A program made the translations under genes and the position numbers. A DNA stretch of 13,031 nucleotides from Bacteroidales bacterium. Its GTDB lineage: Bacteria; Bacteroidota; Bacteroidia; Bacteroidales; SM23-62. Position 1 is the stretch's first letter, and each line of letters opens with the position of its first letter. The DNA is taken from NCBI GenBank assembly GCA_016783865.1, contig JADHVS010000122.1, forward strand, positions 1 to 13,031. Reading direction: 5' to 3'. Positions 7,801-13,031 of the stretch are shown here, piece by piece. Below the pieces are notes generated by a model. That model had not been told where the DNA came from. It saw only the letters and a list, made by a program, of their open reading frames with translations, and did no database searches.

Positions 7801-9397
7801 CCAATTCCTCGCGAATCGGATCAATGGCAGGATTGGTCACCTGTGCAAACAGTTGTTTAAAATAATTGAAAAGACGCTGCGGTTTATCACTCAGGACTGC
7901 CAGTGGTGCATCATTGCCCATTGACCCAACAGGTTCCTGGCCATGCTCTGCCATGGGTGATAAGATAAGCTCGATATCTTCTTTGCTGTAGCCAAAAGCA
8001 TGCAGGAAATATTTATAATCGGGACCTATATCGGGCGAGATCTTCCGCCCGGTCTCTATATCAGTCAGGTTGATCCGGTTTTCCATTAACCATTCCTTAT
8101 AGGGATTATGCTTCGACAAGCCTTCCTTCAGTTCAGGGTCATACGCAATTTTCCCTGTCTTCGTATCGATTACCATCATTTTTCCGGGATGAAGCCTTCC
8201 TTTTTCAACGATAGATTTCGCCGGAAAGGTTTGCACTCCTGCCTCAGACCCCATTACAATAATGTCAGAATCGGTTATCAGATAACGGGATGGACGAAGA
8301 CCATTCCTGTCAAGCGTGCCACCAATGTACCTGCCATCTGAAAAGATCAGCGATGCAGGTCCATCCCATGGTTCCAGAAAAGTGGAATGATATTCATAAA
8401 AAGCCCGAAGATCATCTGAAATTGGATTTTTCGTGTTCCATGATTCGGGTATCAATATAGATACAGCATGGGCCAATGATTTACCGGTGAGGTACATAAA
8501 TTCAAGCACATTGTCGAGGGAGGCAGAATCCGATTTTCCTGGTTCAATGATTGGAAAAATCTTCTCCAGATCATCACCCAGGTAATGGGAATGCAACAAT
8601 GATTCCCGGGCCTTCATCCAGAAGCGATTCCCCTTTACAGTGTTGATTTCTCCATTATGCGCCAGCAACCTGAATGGTTGTGCCAGGTCCCACGATGGGA
8701 AAGTATTGGTGCTAAATCGTGAATGAATGAGTCCGATGGCGCTCTTTAGCCTGCTGTCAGACAAATCTTTATAATATCCCATCAACTGCTCCGAGGTAAG
8801 CATCCCCTTATAAATCAAAACCCTCGTGGAAAGACTTGAAATATAGAACAGCTCCTTCTGGTTCAATCCGGATTGAAGAATCTGCTTTTCTGTTCTTTTC
8901 CGGATAACATACAACCGCCTTTCAAAATCAAGTTGCTCCATTTCAGCACCAAGAAAGATCTGGGTCATCCCAGGTTCAGCAGCCCTGCTGATCTCGCCAA
9001 GAACATCCGGATCCCTCGGTATATCGCGGTATCCGATAATTTCAACACCTTCTTCCTGGATGATGTTTTCGAATATCCTGAGACACTCGCCGGCTTCCTT
9101 CTTTGCTTGTGGTAAAAATATTATACCGGTACCGAACTGACCTTCAGGTGGTACATTATATCCCTGGATCAAATAGAAATCCCTCGGTACCTGCAACAAG
9201 ATACCTGCCCCATCTCCTGTCTTGGCATCGGCTCCTTCAGCTCCCCTGTGAGCCATGTTTACCAGAACTTCAAGCCCCATCTGAATTATGTCATGGGATT
9301 TCCTGCCCTTCATCTGGGCAACAAATCCTATCCCGCAATTCTCCTTTTCAAATTCCGGCCTGTATAGTCCCCTGCTTCCTGGTCTTATCAGATTCAT
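4868..9397 (-). CDS. gltB: Glutamate synthase large subunit
   Basis: The 1509-residue alpha subunit hydrolyses glutamine in its N-terminal domain and channels ammonia to the FMN site, where 2-oxoglutarate becomes glutamate. I use the ATG at 9397 (MNLIRPGSRG); a TTG four codons upstream (9409) is possible but weaker. The first 20 residues are the expected cleaved propeptide, exposing the catalytic Cys21 (EKENCGIGF). Glutaminase motifs are HRGAEGADAKTGDGAG (about 50-65) and HNGEIN (247-252). The FMN domain carries GAMSYGS (Met876), GEGGQLPGHKV and GGEGGTGASP. The 3Fe-4S cysteines are C1120, C1126 and C1131 in GCIMMRKCHLNTCPVG. The C-terminal beta-helix domain starts around 1290 with GSAGQSFGAF. 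Length and motifs are complete. It is first in the gltBD unit and is preceded by an attenuator-like leader. The stop codon lies within a repeat unit. Confidence 0.96.
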   Translation of the reverse strand: MNLIRPGSRGLYRPEFEKENCGIGFVAQMKGRKSHDIIQMGLEVLVNMAHRGAEGADAKTGDGAGILLQVPRDFYLIQGYNVPPEGQFGTGIIFLPQAKKEAGECLRIFENIIQEEGVEIIGYRDIPRDPDVLGEISRAAEPGMTQIFLGAEMEQLDFERRLYVIRKRTEKQILQSGLNQKELFYISSLSTRVLIYKGMLTSEQLMGYYKDLSDSRLKSAIGLIHSRFSTNTFPSWDLAQPFRLLAHNGEINTVKGNRFWMKARESLLHSHYLGDDLEKIFPIIEPGKSDSASLDNVLEFMYLTGKSLAHAVSILIPESWNTKNPISDDLRAFYEYHSTFLEPWDGPASLIFSDGRYIGGTLDRNGLRPSRYLITDSDIIVMGSEAGVQTFPAKSIVEKGRLHPGKMMVIDTKTGKIAYDPELKEGLSKHNPYKEWLMENRINLTDIETGRKISPDIGPDYKYFLHAFGYSKEDIELILSPMAEHGQEPVGSMGNDAPLAVLSDKPQRLFNYFKQLFAQVTNPAIDPIREELVMSLTGYIGSFQQNLLNEGPDHCKMVKLNVPVVSNTYFQVIKNLRYKGFSTVVLPILFPVKEGTKGLEKAVKKLCRDAEQAVDDGKNYIILSDRGMTKDLVPVPSLLAVSAVHHHLINVRKRMQIDIVLESAEPREVHHFALLFGYGASVINPYLAFAVIEQLVKEKALQLDYQRAEENYMKAIHKGLQKILSKMGISTLRSYRAAQIFEAVGIHPDVVNTYFEGTTSRIGGIGIQDIALEAMMPHQEAYETAGEDRIVLSQGTYYYRINGEQHAWNPDTIRLLQKAVKYNDYNTYKEFSRIVLEHNEKPAFLRGFFRIKKNPVPVEEVEPAESIYKRFVTGAMSYGSISREAHEALAVAMNTIGGRSNTGEGGEDPDRFIPRSDGTSSRSSIKQIASGRFGVTNHYLVNADEIQIKIAQGAKPGEGGQLPGHKVDNIIAKTRYSIPGITLISPPPHHDIYSIEDLSQLIFDLKNVNPKARVSVKLVSATGVGTIAAGVAKAGADIITISGGEGGTGASPSSSIKHAGLPMEIGLADTQQTLVMNNLRKKVMLQTDGQMKIGYDVVMAALLGAEEYGFATSALITMGCIMMRKCHLNTCPVGVATQDKSLRERFSGKSEYLINYFSFIAFEIREILAEMGYTKLDDIIGRTDLINVNKNIDHWKASKVDVSSILYYPEENGKFDRKFTTPQVPKLEGVIDQELIELCQPALVEKKKVKLEREIRNTDRAVGTMLSGRITEKYGLDGLPENTIDLTFKGSAGQSFGAFLVKGVTLRLEGDANDYLGKGLSGGKIAVTPPEGSAFEPDKNIIAGNTLLYGATSGEVYIQGMSGERFCVRNSGAIAVVEGAGDHCCEYMTGGRTVVLGPTGRNFAAGMSGGIAYVLNELRNFDYYCNMGMVELSLVEDLADIRELKDLITKHFKYTGSAKAKKILDSWEEYLTQFIKVIPFEYKAVMEEEKLKELRKKIEQVETDVENLQ

Positions 9398-9439
9398 TTC
9401 TGTTCCCAATTACATTTATTCATTTCCTGTATAAACCTA

Positions 9440-9475
9440 AAAAAACCGTTCCCAGGTTTTCAGAGAACGGCTTTT
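9440..9475 (-). terminator. Intrinsic terminator in the gltB leader (candidate attenuator)
   Basis: On the minus strand CCGTTC (9470-9465) pairs with GAACGG (9451-9446), the stem can be extended by flanking A/T runs, and a run of T follows directly. It lies 43 nt before the gltB start and downstream of the gltB promoter, with no upstream minus-strand gene to terminate. The hairpin is nearly symmetric and would also work on the plus strand, so the alternative is a leftover bidirectional terminator. Confidence 0.7.
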
Positions 9476-9505
9476 TATATATCTGGACATATTTATACCA
9501 TTCTC
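9463..9505 (-). promoter_or_regulatory. Candidate antiterminator in the gltB leader
   Basis: GAGAATGG (9505-9498) can form 8 bp, one of them G-U, with CCGTTCTC (9470-9463). The second segment contains the whole 5' arm of the terminator stem, so the two structures exclude each other. The upstream strand of this pairing abuts a double stop codon (TGATGA, 9509-9504) that ends a short leader frame. The pairing is direct observation; regulation is inference. Confidence 0.5.
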
Positions 9506-9506
9506 A

Positions 9507-9566
9507 TCAACTTCGAATTGATTTAAGTAAGAACAATGTATGCCTTGTATAATACAAATGATCCAT
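9507..9566 (-). CDS. Possible gltB leader peptide, 19 residues
   Basis: The frame runs from the ATG at 9566 to TGA at 9509-9507 and is directly followed by a second TGA. It begins MDHLYYTRH and continues with LFLLK. The start lies about 13 nt after the predicted transcription start. Its stop codon touches the candidate antiterminator, the geometry needed for translation-coupled attenuation. Four of 19 residues are leucine, three of them in LFLL; there are no Glu or Gln codons. The composition is far less decisive than for trpL, so this may be a chance frame. Confidence 0.3.
   Translation of the reverse strand: MDHLYYTRHTLFLLKSIRS
9545..9557. promoter_or_regulatory. Perfect 13-bp dyad TTGTATAATACAA, candidate operator of gltB
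   Basis: Two 6-bp arms, TTGTAT and ATACAA, surround a single central base. The dyad lies about 20-35 bp downstream of the predicted gltB transcription start, where a bound repressor would block initiation or early elongation. The one-base loop makes an RNA hairpin unlikely. AT-rich DNA makes chance palindromes fairly common. Confidence 0.35.
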
Positions 9567-9584
9567 CTCAACTTACAATTCGGA

Positions 9585-9614
9585 CAAAAATAACTATTAA
9601 ATACTATAAATCAA
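9585..9614 (-). promoter_or_regulatory. gltB promoter (TTG-N19-TATTTTTG)
   Basis: On the minus strand TTG (9614-9612) is followed by 19 bases and then TATTTTTG (9592-9585), an exact match to the Bacteroidota -33/-7 consensus with standard spacing. Transcription would begin near 9579, giving a leader of about 180 nt before the gltB ATG. Confidence 0.72.
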
Positions 9615-9739
9615 TAGTAGAATACTGAGTTTTTTTATTATTTATAAGCTTATCAACAAAATGTTTAAAAAAGAAGTCAGAAGGAATTTGGGAAAGGGTA
9701 TTTTAGTGTGGTACTTAATAGATAATCATTGTCTTTGTA

Positions 9740-9801
9740 TCTACTGTCTACTGACTGCTGTCTCTTCTCCCCACACCCTCGATTCACGATTGCTCGCTCC
9801 C
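9740..9801. repeat. Degenerate heptamer repeats upstream of gltB
   Basis: Units TCTACTG, TCTACTG, ACTGCTG and TCTCTTC occupy 9740-9767. After 13 bases, GATTCAC, GATTGCT and CGCTCCC follow at 9781-9801. GATTCAC is the same unit that is repeated four times at the end of gltB. Confidence 0.6.
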
Positions 9802-9866
9802 ACAGAACTAATTAGGTAAATCTTAAGCTGCTGATATACAGTATTATAAAAATATTAAAGTCTATT

Positions 9867-9887
9867 TTGGATACATAATTGGATACA
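9867..9887. repeat. Direct repeat TTGGATACA x2, 12-bp period
   Basis: Two exact 9-bp copies start at 9867 and 9879, about 80-95 bp before the start codon of the 97-residue gene. A 12-bp period puts the copies slightly more than one helical turn apart. It could be a regulator site or chance. Confidence 0.35.
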
Positions 9888-9963
9888 GTTTCCTCTATAT
9901 TAAAGATCCCTTCATTTTATCATCTTTAAAGTCTGAATTTAACTTTTTATTCATAATCCTTCA

Positions 9964-10257
9964 ATGAGAATAATTATTGATCATCTTAAGCCGGAACACT
10001 ATGATCTGAACACCTGTGATATTTGGTATTTTGAGCGCTTATATTTCTTGAATATTAAGAAAGATATTGAATTAGGCCAGAGGATTATTAATGAAATCCA
10101 ATCCCTTATTGTGAATAACACAGACCCTGCTTACGATATCAAATTCTATGATGAGGGTGATGCAAATGCTAAACGTAAATACCACCAGAATGTCAGAACA
10201 TTATTAAATAACGTACGTTTTTTAATAAGAAAAGTATCTCTTAAACTTTCTCTATAA
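9964..10257 (+). CDS. Hypothetical protein, 97 residues
   Basis: I do not recognise this protein. It has no signal peptide or membrane span and looks cytoplasmic. The N-terminal half is acidic and aromatic (HYDLNTCDIWYFERLYFL, about 12-29). A helical region follows (about 30-50), then an acidic turn (FYDEGDANAKRKYHQ), and a basic C-terminus RFLIRKVSLKLSL. The DNA is visibly more AT-rich than gltBD and the cassette, like the radical SAM gene at the window end. The gene stands alone: gltB is divergent and the PKD gene convergent, with a 52-bp gap to the latter. The ATG follows an AT-rich leader without Shine-Dalgarno sequence. Codon structure and complete length suggest a real gene, but there is no independent support. 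Confidence 0.5.
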   Translation: MRIIIDHLKPEHYDLNTCDIWYFERLYFLNIKKDIELGQRIINEIQSLIVNNTDPAYDIKFYDEGDANAKRKYHQNVRTLLNNVRFLIRKVSLKLSL

Positions 10258-10309
10258 ATTCTTTTTTCCTTCTCTTATAAAATTATTTTTAAGACATTAT
10301 AAATCATGA

Positions 10310-12019
10310 TTATTTAAAGAACTTATGGCTTCCAAGTAGCTGGTTTCTATGCAGTAAACGGGTTAGGTATAACCCGTTTGGTAAATCATTAATATCGATG
10401 CTGTAGGTCCCGTTATTGTTCCCAGACAATCTTTGACTGAGCACCTGTTTTCCTGTCATATCAACGATCACAAAATCAATATATTCATAGCTGTTTTCTT
10501 TCAGGTCAAGATAGAGATAGTCAGATGCAGGGTTGGGATAGAGCCTGATGTATGGTACTACAGGTTCATTCAAGGTAGTTGCATTATTTGAGATATCAAT
10601 CTCTTCGCTGTGTACCAGGTTGCCGCTCATATCGTAAACTTTCAGCTCGACAGAAGTATTCTCGTTTATTGGCATTGTACGCATAATATCATTACCCTCC
10701 AATATAATTCCATCTCCAAAGTCCCAGAAACACTGGTATGAACTGTCAGGAGTACTATATGTGAAATGTTGTTCATTCCCTGTACCTGAATATGACCAGT
10801 ACCCAAAAGTATAAACAGGGACAGAATAGTCCATAACAGCAAAAGATCCAGCCACAGTGCATCCGTCGGGTGAGGTCAGTATCACATAGTAAGGCATGTT
10901 TGCACAAAGACTGGAAACAGAGGTTCCTGAAACGCCTGTAGACCAGTAGATGGAAGAAGGTATTTCCTGCTGGTCAATGGGATTGAAAAGACTGGCCGAA
11001 GCTGTTCCGCTACAAGGTAATCCGAGAATATTGGAAGTATTCAGCATGATCCTGTAATCACAGGGATTCGTGACGAGGGTATCGTACGGGGCAGATATGT
11101 ATTGACAATAAGTGCTGGAGCAACCAGACTGAGTATTTATGGTCAGGCATACTCTGTAAGCAAAGTCTGGAGGATAGGAGTAGTAAGGTGTAACGCTGTC
11201 ATACAGAGGTTTTCTTTCGAAAACATGGACAGGATTGGGTTCTGTACTGTAGCTGCCGTCACCGAAATCCCAGAACCAGCCCTCGGGATCTCCGGATGAG
11301 TTATCAGAAAAGGCATATTGCAAAGGATAGCTCTCAAGAATACTATAAGTAAAACCAGCCTGGCAATCAGGGAAAACAATAGTGTCATGCGATCCTGCGT
11401 AAAGATCTGTACAATAGGTCTGGGTGCAGCTGTCTGTCGTAACGACCGTCAGGCAGACGGTATATAATCCCCCCATGAAATTGAATCCATGCACAGGATC
11501 AGGTTCATCACTTACAGTTCCATCTCCAAAATCCCAGAGCCACTGAACGGTATTTTCAGGAACCTGTACATCGAATGAATAGGGTATAATCTCAGGTATA
11601 CTGACGATGCTGTCGTTTCTGTAAGGCCGGAAAAACACATGGCATTTATCAGGTTCAGCAATAAGTGAAACTATTTTGCATTGCTCAGAAACACAGCTGT
11701 CAGCAAAGACCACCGTCAAACAAACCTTTATTTCTTCAGGCATATACGTCCCGGAATTGTCTGCCAGGAAAGTATAGATATGCAGCGGGTTCTTCTCCTC
11801 CGAGGTATTGCCGTCACCAAAATCCCAGAACCAATGAACGGCCTCCCCCTGGGAATTATCAGAAAACTGAATGGGGGAACAGGGTATAATGCACATAATC
11901 ACATGGTTATAACTATAGTTGAAGTCAGCCTGACAGCTGTTTATTGACGTGGAATCATTCCCGTATAGCAAATTCAAAGTGCATACCATGGATACTACAA
12001 GAGAAATTATTATTTTCAT
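10310..12019 (-). CDS. Secreted PKD-domain protein with T9SS C-terminal sorting domain
   Basis: A 569-residue exported protein. I start at the ATG at 12019 because it gives a clean signal peptide (MKIIISLVVSMVCTLNLLYG, cleavage near 20-21); a GTG nine codons upstream is possible. Four WDFGDG motifs mark PKD or PKD-like beta-sandwich domains, at about 65, 162, 250 and 432. The first three repeat the order WDFGDG...PxHxF...VCLTV...SC...C, with regular cysteines that could pair outside the cell. Residues 320-400 carry a different Cys-containing module. The last 75 residues begin RLYPNPASDYLYLDL and end in LGSHKFFK, a type A T9SS sorting domain that directs export through the outer membrane. No catalytic domain is seen, so an adhesin or matrix role is likely but inferred. 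Confidence 0.9.
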   Translation of the reverse strand: MKIIISLVVSMVCTLNLLYGNDSTSINSCQADFNYSYNHVIMCIIPCSPIQFSDNSQGEAVHWFWDFGDGNTSEEKNPLHIYTFLADNSGTYMPEEIKVCLTVVFADSCVSEQCKIVSLIAEPDKCHVFFRPYRNDSIVSIPEIIPYSFDVQVPENTVQWLWDFGDGTVSDEPDPVHGFNFMGGLYTVCLTVVTTDSCTQTYCTDLYAGSHDTIVFPDCQAGFTYSILESYPLQYAFSDNSSGDPEGWFWDFGDGSYSTEPNPVHVFERKPLYDSVTPYYSYPPDFAYRVCLTINTQSGCSSTYCQYISAPYDTLVTNPCDYRIMLNTSNILGLPCSGTASASLFNPIDQQEIPSSIYWSTGVSGTSVSSLCANMPYYVILTSPDGCTVAGSFAVMDYSVPVYTFGYWSYSGTGNEQHFTYSTPDSSYQCFWDFGDGIILEGNDIMRTMPINENTSVELKVYDMSGNLVHSEEIDISNNATTLNEPVVPYIRLYPNPASDYLYLDLKENSYEYIDFVIVDMTGKQVLSQRLSGNNNGTYSIDINDLPNGLYLTRLLHRNQLLGSHKFFK

Positions 12020-12046
12020 GATTTGTAGCATAAAGGGTTTATACAC

Positions 12047-12454
12047 CTGTACAGATGAATTAAATTATGGAATGGTTGCTTCTGAAATCAATTTTTCCGT
12101 TTAAAATTGTAAATATCGGGAGTCCGGTAAAAGAAAACAAGGATTGTACTTTAAAAAAACCGTCCGATTGTTTGCTTTCAAATTCAGGGGAGGTTTCAAT
12201 TTTTAATTATTTGGGGGAAGATTGTTTGGGTAAAAACAGACTTATTTGAATAATTATAAAAAGTGACGAAATTTCTTATTTTTTGTTCAGTTGATTTTAG
12301 ATTTATTAAGTTATAAAATTGATTAAAAAATCTATTCAATAAACACCCATTACTCCTTATTGAATTTAAGATATACAATTTGGTAAAAAGGTGTAAATTC
12401 GTATTATTATATTCAATCATTTCTCTTCTCATTTTTTATTCTCCTCCATAATCC
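12047..12454. other. AT-rich intergenic region upstream of the radical SAM gene
   Basis: A divergent intergenic stretch with no credible gene. A 60-codon open frame (12067-12249, plus strand) has no recognisable features. Apart from the inverted repeat listed separately, I see no terminator or repeat. A promoter of the TTG-N19-TAnnTTTG type is not clearly present for either flanking gene. Confidence 0.5.
12334..12365. repeat. 9-bp perfect inverted repeat upstream of the radical SAM gene
   Basis: ATTCAATAA (12334-12342) and TTATTGAAT (12357-12365) are perfect inverted copies separated by 14 bp. The repeat lies about 90-120 bp before the start codon at 12455. It could be an operator or a weak hairpin; it has no T-run of a terminator. 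Confidence 0.4.
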
Positions 12455-13031
12455 ATGAATTCAAATTATAAAATATTATTAGTGTACCCAGAGTATCCGG
12501 ATACTTTTTGGAGTTTTAAATATGCTTTAAAATTTATCTATAAAAAAGCAAGTTTCCCACCACTTGGATTATTAACAGTGGCGGCAATGCTTCCTGAGAA
12601 ATGGGAAAGAAAGTTAATTGATATGAATGTTAATCCTTTGAGAGATAGAGATATCCAATGGGCTGATTTCGTTTTCATTAGCGCTATGGATGTTCAAGAA
12701 AGATCAGTGAGAAAGGTTATTAACAGATGTAAGGCATTAGATACAAAGATAGTTGCAGGAGGTCCTTTATTCTTTTCGAGGCACGAAGATTATAACGAAG
12801 TAGAACATTTGATTCTTAATGAAGCTGAAATTACTTTACCTTCTTTTTTAGAAGACATAAAGAACGGATGCCCAAAACACATATATGATAGATCCGGCCA
12901 ATGGCCAGATATTCATAATACTCCGCTTCCTCAATGGAACTTAATTAATTTGAAAGAATATGCCACAATGAATATTCAGTATTCAAGAGGCTGTCCTTAT
13001 AATTGTGAATTTTGTGATATTACTTTACTAA
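12455..13031 (+). CDS. B12-binding-type radical SAM protein (N-terminal 192 residues, runs off window)
   Basis: The frame is open from the ATG at 12455 to the window end. The start, YKILLVYPEYPDTFWSF, is typical of the radical SAM group that carries a B12-binding-like domain and a C-terminal DUF4070. A Rossmann-type domain fills residues 5-145, with VAGGPLF (100-106) and LNEAEITLP (121-129). The radical SAM cluster motif is C180-x3-C184-x2-C187 in YSRGCPYNCEFCDI, which binds the 4Fe-4S cluster that cleaves S-adenosylmethionine. The canonical cobalamin-binding DxHxxG is not present; LIDMNVNPL stands in its place, so any B12 would be bound without the lower His ligand, or not at all. Substrate is unknown. 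Codon use is strongly AT-biased (TTA, AGA, ATA) compared with gltBD. Confidence 0.88.
   Translation, partial: MNSNYKILLVYPEYPDTFWSFKYALKFIYKKASFPPLGLLTVAAMLPEKWERKLIDMNVNPLRDRDIQWADFVFISAMDVQERSVRKVINRCKALDTKIVAGGPLFFSRHEDYNEVEHLILNEAEITLPSFLEDIKNGCPKHIYDRSGQWPDIHNTPLPQWNLINLKEYATMNIQYSRGCPYNCEFCDITLL

Larger units (their letters stand above)
9410..9963. other. Divergent intergenic region between gltB and the 97-residue gene
   Basis: The gltB half holds the leader, terminator and promoter listed separately. Beyond them lie a palindrome ATAAGCTTAT (9644-9653), heptamer repeats (9740-9801), and a 9-bp direct repeat TTGGATACA (9867-9875 and 9879-9887). I see no credible gene. Confidence 0.6.

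Noticed and set aside
9440..9475. Plain transcription terminator for a plus-strand gene
   Set aside because: No plus-strand gene ends before it; the only adjacent transcript is the gltB leader, so an attenuator reading is preferred, although a fossil terminator is not excluded.
9661..9819. 52-codon plus-strand frame upstream of the 97-residue gene
   Set aside because: Its second half is a translation of the heptamer repeats (ICLCIYC-type Cys/Leu/Ser-rich text), typical of spurious frames in such repeats.
12067..12249. 60-codon plus-strand frame in the region upstream of the radical SAM gene
   Set aside because: No recognisable motif, no promoter, and it starts only about 50 bp from the divergent PKD gene; chance length in AT-rich DNA is plausible.

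Overview
The window reads as part of a Bacteroidota chromosome (phylum level; a Bacteroidales-like organism is a guess). The evidence is a secreted protein with a type IX secretion (T9SS) C-terminal sorting domain, start codons without clear Shine-Dalgarno sequences, promoter elements of the Bacteroidota form TTG-N19-TAnnTTTG, and degenerate 7-bp tandem repeats in the intergenic regions.

Layout. (1) 1-340, minus strand: the first 36 codons of a trpB2-type tryptophan synthase beta chain. It is preceded by what looks like a complete tryptophan attenuator: a -7 promoter element, a 21-codon leader peptide containing WCWRWSW, a segment that can pair in two alternative ways, and an intrinsic terminator. 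(2) 340-749: no gene. It holds a short heptamer repeat and two related GC-rich hairpins that look like a REP-type element. (3) 750-3162, plus strand: a tight three-gene cassette of an SxtJ-like membrane protein, a 49-residue DUF5989/SxtK-like single-span peptide and a NodU/CmcH/SxtI-family carbamoyltransferase. (4) 3166-3282: a degenerate heptamer array. (5) 9397-3293, minus strand: gltB-gltD, the large and small subunits of glutamate synthase. A perfect heptamer array fills most of the intercistronic gap and begins on the gltB stop codon. The roughly 180-nt gltB leader has a good promoter, a terminator hairpin and a candidate antiterminator. (6) 9964-10257, plus strand: an unrecognised 97-residue protein. 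(7) 12019-10310, minus strand: a PKD-domain protein with a T9SS sorting domain. (8) 12455 to the end, plus strand: the N-terminal 192 residues of a B12-binding-type radical SAM protein, in visibly AT-richer DNA.

How it fits together. Two nitrogen and amino-acid biosynthesis units (trpB2 and gltBD) both appear to be controlled by premature termination in their leaders. For trpB2 the sensor is very probably translation of Trp codons. For gltBD the sensor is not evident. The carbamoyltransferase cassette is a separate unit whose acceptor substrate cannot be read from the sequence. The most informative result is the trp leader, because the leader peptide is only 21 codons long and is overlapped by a longer, spurious 45-codon frame.
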